64,000 bases of DNA, from the NCBI RefSeq assembly GCF_003003235.1, contig NZ_PVUE01000002.1:310001-374000 (forward strand), given 5' to 3'. The position numbers and the translations under genes were made by a program. Positions 19,138 to 29,416 of the stretch are shown piece by piece; within the stretch, counting starts at the first letter, position 1; the number at the start of each line of letters is the position of its first letter. The notes under the pieces were generated by a model. That model ran no database searches and was not told the DNA's origin. It saw only the letters and a program-made list of their open reading frames with translations. This stretch comes from Antricoccus suffuscus (GTDB taxonomy: Bacteria > Actinomycetota > Actinomycetes > Mycobacteriales > Antricoccaceae).

Positions 19138-19332
19138 GTGCGCCTGACAGACTTCTGGGAGCGGATGGAAGCGCATTTTGGCGTCGTCTACGCATCTTCT
19201 GTCGCCCACGACCACGTCCTCTCGGCGCTCGGCGATCGGACCATCCAGCGCGCAATCGATGACGGCGTCGACCCCAAGGTCGTGTGGCGCGCGGTCTGTG
19301 CGGCCTTCGATGTGCCGCGTTCGCTGACCTGA
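19138..19332 (+). CDS. DUF3046 family protein
   Basis: A 64-aa acidic protein beginning MRLTDFWERMEAHFG, a small family found next to recA in most actinobacteria (Rv2738c in M. tuberculosis). Function unknown. GTG 19138 is chosen for the AGGAAG site just upstream and because the family starts with this sequence. Its neighbour recA has its own SOS-type control. Confidence 0.88.
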   Translation: MRLTDFWERMEAHFGVVYASSVAHDHVLSALGDRTIQRAIDDGVDPKVVWRAVCAAFDVPRSLT

Positions 19333-19394
19333 CCCAGGCGCGGCGCGAGGAAAAAGCGAAGTTTCCGGCGTGTCGCTTACACTAGAACTGTACG

Positions 19395-19410
19395 TCGAAC
19401 AAGTGTACGT
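19395..19410 (+). promoter_or_regulatory. LexA operator (variant SOS box) of recA
   Basis: TCGAACAAGTGTACGT. The left half TCGAAC matches the Gram-positive/actinobacterial SOS box; the right half is GTACGT rather than GTTCGA. A possible -10 TACACT lies just upstream (19379-19384). The same half-site variant occurs before lexA. Confidence 0.8.
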
Positions 19411-19584
19411 CTACAGTTGTGGGTAACTCCGGTGGTTATCCACCGCGGTACGCACATCCTCCAAAATGTCGGTCCTACGCTTTACCGTCTCAGTAAGACC
19501 GCACTCACAGATTCGACAACATCACACATGAACCCCAAACAAGGTCCGCGATCGCGTGGACCGCAGCACCCGAAGGTGAGACCC

Positions 19585-20622
19585 ATGGCTGGAATAGACC
19601 GCGAGAAGGCTCTCGAAACCGCGCTCGCTCACATCGACAAGTCGTTCGGCAAAGGCTCAATTATGCGATTGGGCGACGAGACTCGTGCGCCGGCAGAGGT
19701 CATCCCGACCGGCTCGCTGGCGCTGGATGCCGCGCTCGGCATTGGCGGACTGCCGCGTGGCCGCGTCGTGGAGATCTACGGCCCGGAGTCCTCGGGGAAG
19801 ACCACGGTGGCGCTGCACGCGGTCGCCAACGCGCAGGCCGCCGGCGGCATCGCGGCGTTCATCGACGCGGAGCACGCGCTCGACCCGGAATACGCCAAAA
19901 ACCTCGGGGTCGACACCGACGCGCTGCTCGTAGCGCAGCCGGACACCGGCGAGCAGGCTCTCGAGATCGCCGATGTGCTGATCCGGTCGGGGAGTATTGA
20001 TGTGTTGGTCATCGACTCGGTCGCCGCACTCGTGCCGCGCGCAGAAATCGAGGGCGACATGGGCGACAGCCACGTCGGCCTGCAGGCCAGATTGATGAGT
20101 CAGGCGCTGCGCAAGATCACCGGCGCGCTGAGCACGTCTGGCACGACAGCAATCTTCATCAACCAGTTGCGCGAGAAGATCGGCGTGATGTTCGGGTCGC
20201 CGGAGACGACGAGCGGCGGCAAGGCGCTGAAGTTCTACGCCTCGGTCCGCATCGACGTACGCCGCATCGAGACGCTCAAGGATGGTGGTGAGGCGGTCGC
20301 CAACCGTACGCGCGCCAAGATCGTTAAAAACAAGATGGCCGCGCCGTTCAAACAGGCCGAATTCGACATCGTCTACGGTCGCGGCATTAGCCGTGAAGGC
20401 TCGCTGATCGACATGGGCGTCGAGCACTCCATCATTCGCAAGTCCGGTGCCTGGTACACCTACGAGGGCGACCAGCTCGGTCAGGGCAAGGAAAACGTCC
20501 GTAACTTCCTGCGCGACAACCCGGACCTGACTAATGAGATCGAGAAGCGACTCAAAGAGAAGCTGGGCCTCGTTCCGTCGCTCGAGGAAGACGACGTAGC
20601 GCCGGCGCCAGTCGACTTCTAG
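19585..20622 (+). CDS. recA: Recombinase RecA
   Basis: A 345-aa RecA: ATP-dependent strand-exchange protein and co-protease for LexA self-cleavage. Walker A GPESSGKT is at 66-73, with [18 protein letters not shown] and the loop [18 protein letters not shown] also clear. No intein is present, unlike M. tuberculosis RecA. ATG 19585 is chosen because homologues begin here ([14 protein letters not shown]) and AAGGTGAG precedes it; the frame is open further upstream. The leader from the operator is about 175 nt. recX follows 13 nt later. Confidence 0.98.
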   Translation: MAGIDREKALETALAHIDKSFGKGSIMRLGDETRAPAEVIPTGSLALDAALGIGGLPRGRVVEIYGPESSGKTTVALHAVANAQAAGGIAAFIDAEHALDPEYAKNLGVDTDALLVAQPDTGEQALEIADVLIRSGSIDVLVIDSVAALVPRAEIEGDMGDSHVGLQARLMSQALRKITGALSTSGTTAIFINQLREKIGVMFGSPETTSGGKALKFYASVRIDVRRIETLKDGGEAVANRTRAKIVKNKMAAPFKQAEFDIVYGRGISREGSLIDMGVEHSIIRKSGAWYTYEGDQLGQGKENVRNFLRDNPDLTNEIEKRLKEKLGLVPSLEEDDVAPAPVDF

Positions 20623-20635
20623 GAGGTCACAATCT

Positions 20636-21250
20636 ATGGCTACCGGTGCAGTAGGGGCGCGTCGCGGTCGGTCGCGCCCGTCCGGTGCGGAACCGCCGGG
20701 GCTCCCCACCGAACCGGCGCGGCTCGACGCGTTAGGGACCGAGTTCTGTCTGCGTAAGCTGACCGCGATGGCGCGCACCTCGCATGAGCTGCGGACCGCG
20801 ATGCAAGGAAAGGGCTACCCCGACGACTCGATTCGGCGGGTGCTGGCCCGGCTGACCGAGCTCAGATACGTCGACGATCGGCAGTTCGCCATGATGTGGG
20901 TCGAGGATCGGCACCGGAATCGTGGATCATCGCGTACCGCGCTGCGCTTCGAGCTCGAACGAAAAGGCGTCGACCGGGACCTCATCGACGAGGCGCTCGA
21001 GCAAATCGACGGCGCCCATGAGCGGGCGCGCGCCTATCAGCTTGCGAGCGCGAAACTGCGTGGCGCCCCAGCCCGGGTTCGTCAGGACGAAGAGGGTCTG
21101 CGGCGCCGGCTAGTCGGCATGCTGGCCCGGCGTGGCTACCCCGCCGGACTCAGTTACGCCGCGGTCGACGAGGCGCTGCGGGATGCTACGGATGGCACCG
21201 CCATGGATGACACCGCTATGGATGACACTGCTCCCGGCGACGCACCGTGA
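20636..21250 (+). CDS. recX: Regulatory protein RecX
   Basis: A 204-aa RecX-family inhibitor of RecA filaments, made of three-helix repeats (ALGTEFCLRKLTAMARTSHE, GYPDDSIRRVLARLTELRYV, DDRQFAMMWVEDRHRNRG). A strong AGGAGGT site precedes the ATG. The extreme C-terminus has three 15-bp repeats encoding DGTAM-DDTAM-DDTAP (21191-21235). It is almost certainly co-transcribed with recA, as in most actinobacteria. Confidence 0.93.
   Translation: MATGAVGARRGRSRPSGAEPPGLPTEPARLDALGTEFCLRKLTAMARTSHELRTAMQGKGYPDDSIRRVLARLTELRYVDDRQFAMMWVEDRHRNRGSSRTALRFELERKGVDRDLIDEALEQIDGAHERARAYQLASAKLRGAPARVRQDEEGLRRRLVGMLARRGYPAGLSYAAVDEALRDATDGTAMDDTAMDDTAPGDAP
21191..21235 (+). repeat. 15-bp in-frame tandem repeat, 3 copies, at recX 3' end
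   Basis: GATGGCACCGCCATG, GATGACACCGCTATG, GATGACACTGCTCCC in tandem, adding a short acidic tail to RecX. Confidence 0.9.
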
Positions 21251-21620
21251 GGCGTTCCTTGCTTGACCCCAGCGGTAAGGCGACATAATCTCAGTCATAA
21301 CCGCTTGAACGCGACTGAATACACCTGAACTGCATGACGTCACCACCGACATAACCCGCCAACTGAACTTCTGAACTCGTTGCCTGAGCATGAGGCGACG
21401 TACTGACACCATCACCAACCCGCATCACCAACCGCATCCGCGTTACCCGTTACCGCGCAAGCTTTAGTTGCACCGACCGACTCGTTAAACCGATGAGGAT
21501 TCCGGTGGCGTACCCGCGTTCCGGGGCCGCCACATCACGGCGCAACCTGGGCGCGAGGCCGGTTTAGCCCTATTCAGTGCGTTCTTCGGTTCCACTACAT
21601 CGACCGAAGGAGCATGCAAC
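21251..21620 (+). other. 370-nt gap: promoter and long C/A-rich leader of rny
   Basis: No gene is seen. A promoter lies at the left end (separate entry) and most of the rest would be an untranslated leader of about 320 nt. The stretch 21330-21480 is poor in G and rich in C and A, with near-repeats such as CACCAACCCGCATC and CACCAACCGCATCC; no strong hairpin or riboswitch signature is evident. AAGGAG precedes the rny ATG. Confidence 0.7.
21263..21291 (+). promoter_or_regulatory. Sigma70-type promoter of rny
   Basis: TTGACC at 21263-21268, a 17-nt spacer, TAATCT at 21286-21291: one of the best housekeeping promoters in the window. Confidence 0.8.
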
Positions 21621-23528
21621 ATGCCACTCTTACTGGGCATCGTGCTCATACTCGCGGTCGTGATTCTCATTGTCGCCGTCGTGCTGACCGGTCACCGCAT
21701 TTTGCGCTCAATCGATCGTCGCGCCGATCCACAGCCCGCCGTCGCACCTTCTGCCGCGACGTCGGCGGCTACCGGTACGGACGCCGCCGCACGCGAGGAG
21801 ATCCTCTCAGAAGGCCGAGCCACCGGTCTCGAAGAAGGTCACGCCGCCGGATACGAGCAGGGCCGCCGCGCCGGACGCAACGAGGCCAAGGCCGCCGCGC
21901 TTGTCGAGGCCCGTCGCACCGCGCGCCGACAAGTCACCGACGAGTTCGATACCCATACCCGCGACCGAATCCGCGCCGAACTAGAAGACGAGGTGCGTGA
22001 TCAGGTGCGCGACGAGCTCGAGCAGGAGCTCACGGCCATCCGTAACGCGGCGCTGCGCGAGGCCCAGCAGACCCGCGCGGCCGCGCAGCGCATCCGCAAC
22101 GAGATCAATGCCGAGACAGACTCTGCGCGGCGCCAGGCCGAGCTGGACATCAGCGAGATGCTGCTCTCGAGCCGCAAGGACACCGAACGCGAGGCCGAGC
22201 GCATCCTCGAGCGCTCCCGCAACGTGCTGGTCGACGCCGAACGCCGCGAGAGCCGGCTGGCCGAGCGTGAAGAACGCCTCGACACCGAGGCGCGCCGGGT
22301 TGAGTCCCGCGAGCTCGAGCTTGCCGCTGGTGACGAACGGCTACGCGCGCAGGAGAGCGAACTCGCGGACCGCGAGTCGGGCCTGAGCTCGGAACTGGAA
22401 CGCATCGCCGGCCTCACTGCCGAGGCCGCGAAATCCGAGCTGATCGCACAGCAGGAGGCCCAGATCCGACGGGAGAGCGCGATCCTGGCTCGTGATATCG
22501 AGACCGAGGCACGCAAGGGCGCCGACGATCGAGCCAAGATCATCGTCGCCGACGCGATTGCGCGGGTCGCCAGCGAACAGACCGCGGAGAGCGTCGTGGC
22601 GGTGATGCACCTGCCCAGCGAGGACATGAAGGGCAGGATCATCGGTCGTGAGGGCCGCAACATTCGCTCGTTCGAGACGACGACCGGGGTCAACCTGATC
22701 ATCGACGACACCCCCGAGGCGGTACTGCTGTCCTGCTTCGACCCGGTGCGCCGCGAGATCGGCCGGCTCACGCTGTCCAAGCTGGTGATGGACGGGCGTA
22801 TCCATCCGCATCGTATCGAAGAGGCGTACGAACGCAGCAAGATCGAGGTCGATGCGCTCTGCCAGCGCGCGGCGGAGGACGCCCTTCTGGAGGTCGGCAT
22901 CGACCACGTGCACCCAGAGATCGTGTCGCTTCTCGGCCGGCTGCGCTACCGCACGTCGTACGGCCAAAACGTGCTGTTGCATCTGGTCGAAACCGCGCAC
23001 ATCGCCGCGGCGATGGCCGCGGAGCTTGGCGTGCCGACCGAACTAGTCAAACGAGGCGCGTTCCTGCATGACATCGGCAAGGCGCTCACCCACGAGGTCG
23101 AGGGAAGCCACGCGATCATCGGTGCGGAGCTCGCCCGCAAGTACGGTGAAGCACCCGAGGTGGTTCACGCGATAGAGGCACACCACAACGAGGTGCAGCC
23201 CGAGACAATCGAGGCCGTACTCACCCAGGCCTCCGACTCGTGCTCCGGCGGACGCCCAGGCGCCCGCCGCGAGAGCGTCGAGGCCTACGTCAAGCGCCTC
23301 GAACGCATCGAGCAAATCGCCGCCCAGAAGCCGGGCGTGGAAAAGGTCTTCGCGATGCAGGCCGGTCGCGAGGTGCGGGTCATGGTGAAACCCGAGATCG
23401 TCGACGACGTAGCCTCGCATACGCTGGCCCGCGAGGTCGCGGCCCAGATCGAGGACGAGCTGACCTATCCGGGTCAGATCCGTGTCACCGTCGTACGCGA
23501 GTCACGCGCGACCGAGGTCGCGCACTAG
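21621..23528 (+). CDS. rny: Ribonuclease Y
   Basis: A 635-aa membrane-bound endoribonuclease that starts mRNA decay. Domains in order: N-terminal transmembrane helix (PLLLGIVLILAVVILIVAVV), long coiled coil (about 60-290), KH domain with IIGREGRNIRSFE (about 339-351), HD domain with FLHDIGKALTHEVEGSH (catalytic His-Asp about 483-484). Somewhat longer than Bacillus RNase Y (520 aa) through its coiled coil. Mycobacteria lack it, so it helps place the organism. The stop shares CTAG with the convergent gluB gene. Confidence 0.95.
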   Translation: MPLLLGIVLILAVVILIVAVVLTGHRILRSIDRRADPQPAVAPSAATSAATGTDAAAREEILSEGRATGLEEGHAAGYEQGRRAGRNEAKAAALVEARRTARRQVTDEFDTHTRDRIRAELEDEVRDQVRDELEQELTAIRNAALREAQQTRAAAQRIRNEINAETDSARRQAELDISEMLLSSRKDTEREAERILERSRNVLVDAERRESRLAEREERLDTEARRVESRELELAAGDERLRAQESELADRESGLSSELERIAGLTAEAAKSELIAQQEAQIRRESAILARDIETEARKGADDRAKIIVADAIARVASEQTAESVVAVMHLPSEDMKGRIIGREGRNIRSFETTTGVNLIIDDTPEAVLLSCFDPVRREIGRLTLSKLVMDGRIHPHRIEEAYERSKIEVDALCQRAAEDALLEVGIDHVHPEIVSLLGRLRYRTSYGQNVLLHLVETAHIAAAMAAELGVPTELVKRGAFLHDIGKALTHEVEGSHAIIGAELARKYGEAPEVVHAIEAHHNEVQPETIEAVLTQASDSCSGGRPGARRESVEAYVKRLERIEQIAAQKPGVEKVFAMQAGREVRVMVKPEIVDDVASHTLAREVAAQIEDELTYPGQIRVTVVRESRATEVAH

Positions 23529-24397
23529 CTCTGGCACTTGTCCGGCTGCGCCGGTGTGGGTGCCTCCACGCCGGTCTTGCCGAGAGTCGTCTCGAAGGCC
23601 GAGCTCCACGTGCCGTCCTTGTACGACGCGAGCAGGGTCTTGGTCAGAAACTCGCACATCGCCTTGTCGCCGTGTTTGTAGCCGATACCGTAGCGCTCGG
23701 TGGTGAACGGTTCGCCGACGATCTTGACCTCGTCGACGTGGTTGATCAGGAAGCCCATCAACACCGCGCCGTCGGTACTGACCGCCTCCACTTCACCGTC
23801 GAGCAGTGCGTCGACGCATTTCGCATACGAGTCGCTCGGCCACGGGTCGGCGTGGAACTTCTTCACGATCAGCTCGGTCGACGACGAGCCCGCGACGGTG
23901 CAGACCTTCCGGTCCTTGAGGTCTTGCGCGGTATCGATGTCCGCGTCGTCCTTGCGGACCATGATCTGCTGACCGGTGACGAGGTACGGCCCGGCCTGCC
24001 CGACGACCGACTGCCGCTGCGGGGTCATCGAATAGCTCGCGACCACGATGTCGACGGTGTTACCGGTGAGGTACTTCTCGCGGTCCGCCGAATCGGTCTT
24101 CACCCAGGTGATCTGTCCGGCGTCCAGCCCGAGGTGCGCCGCGATGATCTTCGCGATCTCGATATCGAAGCCGGAGGGAACCTTCGCACCCGGGCTCATA
24201 TAGCCAAGGTTGGGCTGGTCGAATTTGACGCCGATCCGGATGTTCTTGGCCGTTTGCAGCGCGGCCATCGTCGTACCGGCGGCGAACTTGGGCGGGTGAT
24301 CGCTGGGCTTGCTGAACTTCTGCGGCGACTGCGTGCCGGCGCATCCGGCGAGGACGAAGCCGAAACAGACGAGCATAATCGCGATCCGCTTCAGCAT
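23525..24397 (-). CDS. Glutamate/glutamine-type ABC transporter substrate-binding lipoprotein
   Basis: A 290-aa extracytoplasmic binding protein (SBP family 3). The signal peptide ends in lipobox VLAGC. The periplasmic fold shows IRIGVKFDQPNLGYMSPG, SGFDIEIAKIIAAHLG and VDIVVASYSMTPQRQ, as in GluB and related amino-acid receptors. The gluA, gluC and gluD ABC genes are not adjacent, so its permease is elsewhere or it acts as a sensor. A -10 TACGAT lies exactly 6 nt before the ATG on this strand (24404-24409), suggesting a leaderless transcript. Confidence 0.9.
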   Translation of the reverse strand: MLKRIAIMLVCFGFVLAGCAGTQSPQKFSKPSDHPPKFAAGTTMAALQTAKNIRIGVKFDQPNLGYMSPGAKVPSGFDIEIAKIIAAHLGLDAGQITWVKTDSADREKYLTGNTVDIVVASYSMTPQRQSVVGQAGPYLVTGQQIMVRKDDADIDTAQDLKDRKVCTVAGSSSTELIVKKFHADPWPSDSYAKCVDALLDGEVEAVSTDGAVLMGFLINHVDEVKIVGEPFTTERYGIGYKHGDKAMCEFLTKTLLASYKDGTWSSAFETTLGKTGVEAPTPAQPDKCQS

Positions 24398-24482
24398 GTG
24401 TCTATCGTAAAGGCACGGTGCTGAGAATCGACCGTGAGCCGACGCCGCGACACGCGGACGGACGCCTTACCATTGATGGGAT

Positions 24483-25997
24483 ATGACTTCATTGCCCAGC
24501 GATTCTCAGACGGCTCCTGCCACCGATCACGCGCCTCGCAACGGTGGCGCCGGACGTCGCTATCAGATCAAGACCTACGGCTGCCAGATGAATGTGCACG
24601 ACTCCGAGCGGCTGGCCGGCGTACTCGAGGCCTCTGGTTATCGCAGCGCGTTGGAGGACGAAGAGCCGGACCTGATCGTGTTCAACACGTGTGCGGTCCG
24701 GGAAAACGCGGACAACAAGCTCTACGGCAATCTCAGTCACCTCGCACCGGTGAAGCGCGCCAACCCCGACTTGCAGATCGCGGTCGGTGGCTGTCTCGCC
24801 CAGAAGGACCGCTCTACCATCGTGGACAAGGCGCCGTACGTCGACGTGGTGTTCGGCACCCACAACGTCGGATCGCTGCCCACATTGCTCGACCGTGCTC
24901 GGCACAACCAAGAGGCCCAGGTAGAGATCCTCGAGGCGCTCGAAGAGTTCCCATCGGCGCTGCCGGCGAAGCGGGATGCGGCGTATGCCGGATGGGTATC
25001 GATCTCGGTCGGCTGCAACAACACCTGTACCTTCTGCATCGTGCCGGCCCTTCGTGGCCGGGAGAAGGACCGCCGACCGGGCGATGTCCTCGCCGAGGTA
25101 CAAGCACTCGTCGCAGACGGCGCGCTCGAAGTTACGTTGCTCGGCCAAAATGTGAATTCGTACGGCGTGTCATTCGGGGAACGCACGGCGTTTTCTCAGC
25201 TGCTCAAGTCGTGCGGTCAAATCGACGGGCTCGAGCGTGTCCGCTTCACCTCACCACATCCGCGGGACTTCACCGACGACGTTATCGAGGCCATGGCCAC
25301 CACCGCCAACGTCTGCCATCAGCTGCATATGCCGCTGCAGTCCGGCTCGGCGAGGGTATTGCGCGCGATGCGCCGTTCCTACCGACCCGATCGCTATCTC
25401 TCGATCGTCCGAAAGGTCCGCGAAGCGATGCCCGACGCGGCGCTGACAACGGACATCATCGTCGGATTCCCCGGTGAGACCGAAGAGGACTTCCAGCAGA
25501 CGCTCGACGTCGTCGAGCAGTCACAGTTTGCCACCGCATTCACCTTCCAGTACTCGCCCCGGCCCGGTACGCCGGCAGCGACCATGGACGATCAACTGCC
25601 CAAAGAAGTCGTCCAAGAGCGGTATGAACGACTGGTCAAGCTGCAAAATCAGATCTCGTGGGACCTCGGCAAGAACCTCATCGGCACCGAGACCGAGGTG
25701 CTGGTTGCCGACGGTGAAGGACGTAAGGACAAGGCCACCGACCGGATGAGCGGGCGTGGACGCGATGGCCGCCTGGTGCACTTCACCCCGATCGGCCCGC
25801 GAGTCGACGGTGCCGTCCGCCCCGGTGACGTCATCACGACCAGGATCACGCAGGCCGCACCGCACCATCTTGTCGCAGACGGCGACGTGCTGACTCACCG
25901 GCGTACGCGGGGCGGGGACGCGCACGAAGCGCGGCACAATGCGCCCGTTGAGAAGGGTGTCTTTCTCGCGATGCCGACCGTGCGGCGCGCGACCTAG
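24483..25997 (+). CDS. miaB: tRNA-2-methylthio-N6-dimethylallyladenosine synthase MiaB
   Basis: Radical-SAM methylthiotransferase finishing ms2i6A37 in tRNA. N-terminal cysteines occur in [16 protein letters not shown] and GGCLAQKD. The radical-SAM triad CNNTCTFC has Cys 178, 182 and 185. A TRAM domain follows ([19 protein letters not shown]), and the C-terminus is extended by about 30 residues. It works after MiaA, encoded at 27453. TACCAT 9 nt before the ATG may be a -10 giving a very short leader. The stop shares CTAG with the convergent DUF349 gene. Confidence 0.96.
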   Translation: MTSLPSDSQTAPATDHAPRNGGAGRRYQIKTYGCQMNVHDSERLAGVLEASGYRSALEDEEPDLIVFNTCAVRENADNKLYGNLSHLAPVKRANPDLQIAVGGCLAQKDRSTIVDKAPYVDVVFGTHNVGSLPTLLDRARHNQEAQVEILEALEEFPSALPAKRDAAYAGWVSISVGCNNTCTFCIVPALRGREKDRRPGDVLAEVQALVADGALEVTLLGQNVNSYGVSFGERTAFSQLLKSCGQIDGLERVRFTSPHPRDFTDDVIEAMATTANVCHQLHMPLQSGSARVLRAMRRSYRPDRYLSIVRKVREAMPDAALTTDIIVGFPGETEEDFQQTLDVVEQSQFATAFTFQYSPRPGTPAATMDDQLPKEVVQERYERLVKLQNQISWDLGKNLIGTETEVLVADGEGRKDKATDRMSGRGRDGRLVHFTPIGPRVDGAVRPGDVITTRITQAAPHHLVADGDVLTHRRTRGGDAHEARHNAPVEKGVFLAMPTVRRAT

Positions 25998-27205
25998 CTC
26001 TGGACCGACTTCTCGGCCTCGGCGAGCCACTCGCGGCGTGCGTCGAGAGCCTGCCGGGCCTCGTCGATCTTCTTGGCGTTACCGGCCGCCTCGGCTTTAC
26101 TCAGCGCGGTCTCGGCCTTGGTCACCGCCTCGCGCATATTCAGCAGAATCGGGTTGGACTCGGCAGCGGACCGTTTCCATTCTGCGTCCTCGGCATCGCG
26201 TACTCGTCGTTCGACCTTTTTGAGCCGATCTTCCAATGGACGCATCGCCTCGCGCGGCACGTGCCCGATCTGTTCCCATTTGTCCTGGAGATCTCGAAGC
26301 GCGGACTTCGCCTCCTCCAGGCTGTTCGCGGGGTCGATCTTGTCGGCCGAGTCGAGCAGCTGCTCCTTGGCTTTCTTGTTGTCGAGCTGTTCGGAGTCCC
26401 GTACGTCGAACACGGCGCTGCGAGCAGCGAAGAACTTGTCCTGCGCGGCACGGAACTGCCCCCAGAGGTTGTCTTCGCTGTCGCGTGGCGCGCGACCGGC
26501 CGCCTTCCAGTCGCTCATCAGCGACTTCATCTTCGATGCGGTCGGGCCCCAGTCGGTCGAGGTGGAAAGTTCCTCGGCTTCTGCGACGATCTTTAGCTTG
26601 ACTTCTTTGGCAGCCTCGCGTTGCTTGTCCAGCTGGGCGAAGTGCGACCCACGGGCCTTGCTGAAGGCATCGCGGGCGCTACTGAAACGCTTCCACAGAA
26701 CGTCGTCGGTCTTGCGGTCGACGCCCTTGATCGCCTTCCATTCTTCGATGATCGCGCGCAGCCGGTCGCCGCTCGCCTTCCATTGGGTGCTGGTCGAGAG
26801 CTGCTCGGCCTCGGCGGCGAGCGCCTCTTTGGCGGCAACCGCATCCGCGCGTGCCTGTGCCTTGGCGGCGGCGACTTCTTCCTTTTTTACGGAGGTCTTC
26901 TCAAGCAGTTCACCGAGTTGCTTGTCCAGTGCGCCGAGATCACCGATCACGGCGGCGTCGGCAAGCGAGGCGCGCATCTGGGTCGCGAGCTCTGCGGTGT
27001 GCTGCGGGTTGCCGGCACCGGACTCGAGACGGCTCGCGAGCAAGCTCACCTCGGTGGCGAGGTCGTCGTACTTGCGGGTGTACAGCGCGAGGCCCTCTTC
27101 GGGCGCGCCGGCCTGCCACGACCCCACCACGCGCTCACCCTCGGCAGTCCGCACGTAGACGGTGCCGTCGTCATCGACACGACCCCACTCGTTGCTGGCA
27201 ACCAT
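25994..27205 (-). CDS. DUF349 domain protein
   Basis: A 403-aa, highly charged all-helical protein with repeated DUF349 units, each carrying a Trp-containing motif ([60 protein letters not shown]). Function is unclear; DUF349 proteins have been linked to competence/recombination in some bacteria. ATG 27205 is chosen for its GGAGGT site; a longer frame begins at 27232. It lies between miaB and miaA on the opposite strand, as in other actinobacteria. Confidence 0.9.
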   Translation of the reverse strand: MVASNEWGRVDDDGTVYVRTAEGERVVGSWQAGAPEEGLALYTRKYDDLATEVSLLASRLESGAGNPQHTAELATQMRASLADAAVIGDLGALDKQLGELLEKTSVKKEEVAAAKAQARADAVAAKEALAAEAEQLSTSTQWKASGDRLRAIIEEWKAIKGVDRKTDDVLWKRFSSARDAFSKARGSHFAQLDKQREAAKEVKLKIVAEAEELSTSTDWGPTASKMKSLMSDWKAAGRAPRDSEDNLWGQFRAAQDKFFAARSAVFDVRDSEQLDNKKAKEQLLDSADKIDPANSLEEAKSALRDLQDKWEQIGHVPREAMRPLEDRLKKVERRVRDAEDAEWKRSAAESNPILLNMREAVTKAETALSKAEAAGNAKKIDEARQALDARREWLAEAEKSVQS

Positions 27206-27452
27206 TGCGATGAGACCTCCGGCGTACGACATTTGCTAAGTCCCGATGGCAGACCGACAGGTTATGCGCCTGCGCCGCCCTCGGCTCGGTTTGGTAATTC
27301 TCACACTGTGCGAGTGCGCACGTTGCGGTGGGTCGGCTCGGGGAGTGGTGTCGCGACTGGCGCGGTCGCGGTCTGCGCAGCGGTGACGACTATCGTGACC
27401 GGCGGATGTGTTGAGCCGGAACGGGAGTCAGGTAATTGGCGGTGGTGTCGAT

Positions 27453-28397
27453 ATGAGCGTGCAGAGTGCGGAGGTCATCGTCATCGCCGGGCCGACGGCG
27501 TCAGGAAAGACCGATCTCGCGCTCGATGTGGCCGAGTTGCTCGGCGGCCCCGAGGCGGTGGAGATCATCAACGCCGACTCGATGCAGGTCTATCGAGGAA
27601 TGGACATCGGCACGGCGAAGCAACCGCTGGGCCAGCGCCGCGGCATCGTGCACCACTTACTCGACATGTGGCCGATCGGGCACGCGGTGACGGTCGCGGA
27701 CTACCAGGCCCGCGCCCGTGACTGCGTCGACGCGATTCGGTCGCGGTCGCGCATCCCGATGCTCGTGGGCGGATCGGGGCTCTACATCAAGGCGGTGATC
27801 GACGACCTCGATTTCCCTGGCACCGATCCCGAGGTGCGCGCGCGGCTTGAGGCGGAGCTGCGCGAACAAGGCACGTTCGCGCTGCATCGCCGACTCGTTC
27901 GGCTCGACCCGGCTGCCGCCGAACGTATTCTTTCCACCAACGGTCGCCGGATCGTGCGCGCCCTCGAGGTCATAGAGATCACCGGGGCGCCGTTCGAGGC
28001 GCAGCTGCCCGCCGATGAGAAGACGAACACTGAGCATTACCGGGCCGTCCAGATCGGGCTGGACCGGGCGGACCTTGCCGACCGGATTGCGTTGCGCGTG
28101 TGCCGGATGTGGGAGCAGGGCTTCGTCGAGGAGGTGCGCGCCCTTGAGGCCGACGGGTTGTCGGCGACGCGGACCGCGAGCAAGGCACTGGGGTATCAGC
28201 AGGTCCTGCGGCTGCTGTCTGGCGAACTGACCGAGGCCGAGGCTATCGAGCAGACGATTAGTGCGACCCGGCGGTTTGCCCGTAAACAACGCGCATGGTT
28301 TCGCCGCGACTCGCGGATCCACTGGTGCGACGCGGCCGAACAGGCGCTACCCGAGCGCGTGCTGAGTACGATTAACCAGTGGCCCAGCAACCAATAG
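27453..28397 (+). CDS. miaA: tRNA dimethylallyltransferase MiaA
   Basis: A 314-aa enzyme transferring dimethylallyl from DMAPP to A37 of tRNAs reading U-initial codons. P-loop AGPTASGKT is at residues 12-20, INADSMQVYRGMDIGTAK is the substrate-recognition segment, and VGGSGLYIKA and RRFARKQRAWFR are family-specific. ATG 27453 fits homologue N-termini; the frame extends upstream to 27408. dapF overlaps its end by 19 nt. Together with miaB this region encodes the full ms2i6A37 pathway. Confidence 0.95.
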   Translation: MSVQSAEVIVIAGPTASGKTDLALDVAELLGGPEAVEIINADSMQVYRGMDIGTAKQPLGQRRGIVHHLLDMWPIGHAVTVADYQARARDCVDAIRSRSRIPMLVGGSGLYIKAVIDDLDFPGTDPEVRARLEAELREQGTFALHRRLVRLDPAAAERILSTNGRRIVRALEVIEITGAPFEAQLPADEKTNTEHYRAVQIGLDRADLADRIALRVCRMWEQGFVEEVRALEADGLSATRTASKALGYQQVLRLLSGELTEAEAIEQTISATRRFARKQRAWFRRDSRIHWCDAAEQALPERVLSTINQWPSNQ

Positions 28398-29284
28398 ACA
28401 CCGCCTCGACCCAGCTCGCTGTCGACTTCGCGAAAGGTCATGGCACCGAGAACGACTTCGTGCTGATCCCCGATCCCGACGGCCGACTGACCTTGACCGA
28501 GGCCGACGTACGCCTGCTGTGCGACCGGCATGCCGGAATCGGCGGCGACGGTGTGATCCGGGTCGTACGACGCAGCGCTGAGACCGACGAGCAGACCGGA
28601 GTGCCGGATGTCCAGGACGCCGAGTGGTTTATGGACTATCGCAACGCCGATGGGTCGGTGGCGCAGATGTGCGGCAACGGCGTACGCGTATTTGCCCGCT
28701 ACCTGCAACGGCTCGGCTTCGTCGACTCCGCCGACCTACCGGTCATCACCCGGTCCGGCGTCAAGCTGGTCAGCTTCGGCGTGGATGGCCGCATCACCGT
28801 TGACATGGGCCCGGCGGAAGATCTCGGAACGTCGGCGGCCACCGTTCGTGCCTTTGACTCGAAGGCCGAGTACGCCGGGCGTGCGGTGTCGATGGGCAAC
28901 CCGCACCTAGCCTGCGACCTCTCCGGGGAGCCGGCCGCGGTCGCGGGTCTCGATCTGTCCCGCGCACCGTCGTACGACGCGTCGTTCTTCCCGGAGGGAG
29001 TCAACCTCGAGTTCTTCGAGCAGGTCCCGGGGGCGTCGGAGACCGACGCGCATGTGCGGATGCGCGTCTACGAACGAGGTGTCGGTGAGACGCGTTCGTG
29101 TGGAACCGGCATCTGCGCGGTCGCGTACGCCACACTCGCGAATGCCGGCAAGACCGAAGGCACGGTCATCGTCGACGTACCCGGGGGACGGCTGCTCACC
29201 GCCGTAAGTCCCGCGACGGTGCTGCTGACCGGACCGGCCGAGATCGTTGCGGAAGGGTCTACGGTTCTGCTGCGCGGCCGCTAA
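28379..29284 (+). CDS. dapF: Diaminopimelate epimerase
   Basis: A 301-aa cofactor-independent racemase converting LL- to meso-diaminopimelate for peptidoglycan and lysine. The two catalytic cysteines sit in MCGNGVR (Cys 98) and RSCGTGICA (Cys 241); the N-terminal GHGTENDFVLI is typical of the actinobacterial family. GTG start inside miaA, so translation is probably coupled. A GC-rich hairpin (29308-29324) follows. Confidence 0.96.
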   Translation: MAQQPIDTASTQLAVDFAKGHGTENDFVLIPDPDGRLTLTEADVRLLCDRHAGIGGDGVIRVVRRSAETDEQTGVPDVQDAEWFMDYRNADGSVAQMCGNGVRVFARYLQRLGFVDSADLPVITRSGVKLVSFGVDGRITVDMGPAEDLGTSAATVRAFDSKAEYAGRAVSMGNPHLACDLSGEPAAVAGLDLSRAPSYDASFFPEGVNLEFFEQVPGASETDAHVRMRVYERGVGETRSCGTGICAVAYATLANAGKTEGTVIVDVPGGRLLTAVSPATVLLTGPAEIVAEGSTVLLRGR

Positions 29285-29307
29285 CGGATCGTCGACCACG
29301 CGACGCG

Positions 29308-29324
29308 TGCCCCGGGTCGGGGCA
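29308..29324 (+). terminator. Possible hairpin terminator after dapF
   Basis: TGCCCCG, loop GGT, CGGGGCA. There is no T-run, so factor-independent termination would be weak. Confidence 0.35.
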
Positions 29325-29416
29325 TGAAGCTGATTCTGAGCGCCGGATCGGTTTCGGTGGGTGGGCGATCAAACTCAGATGCGGTTACCGAGCGGACGTG
29401 GGATCATAGGAAGACG

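Noticed and set aside
19585-20622. RecA intein as in M. tuberculosis
   Set aside because: The gene encodes a continuous 345-aa RecA without insertion.
27308-27420. Possible small lipoprotein with lipobox VTGGC upstream of miaA
   Set aside because: The frame runs on into miaA in another phase, has no ribosome-binding site or -10 and no similarity; probably chance.
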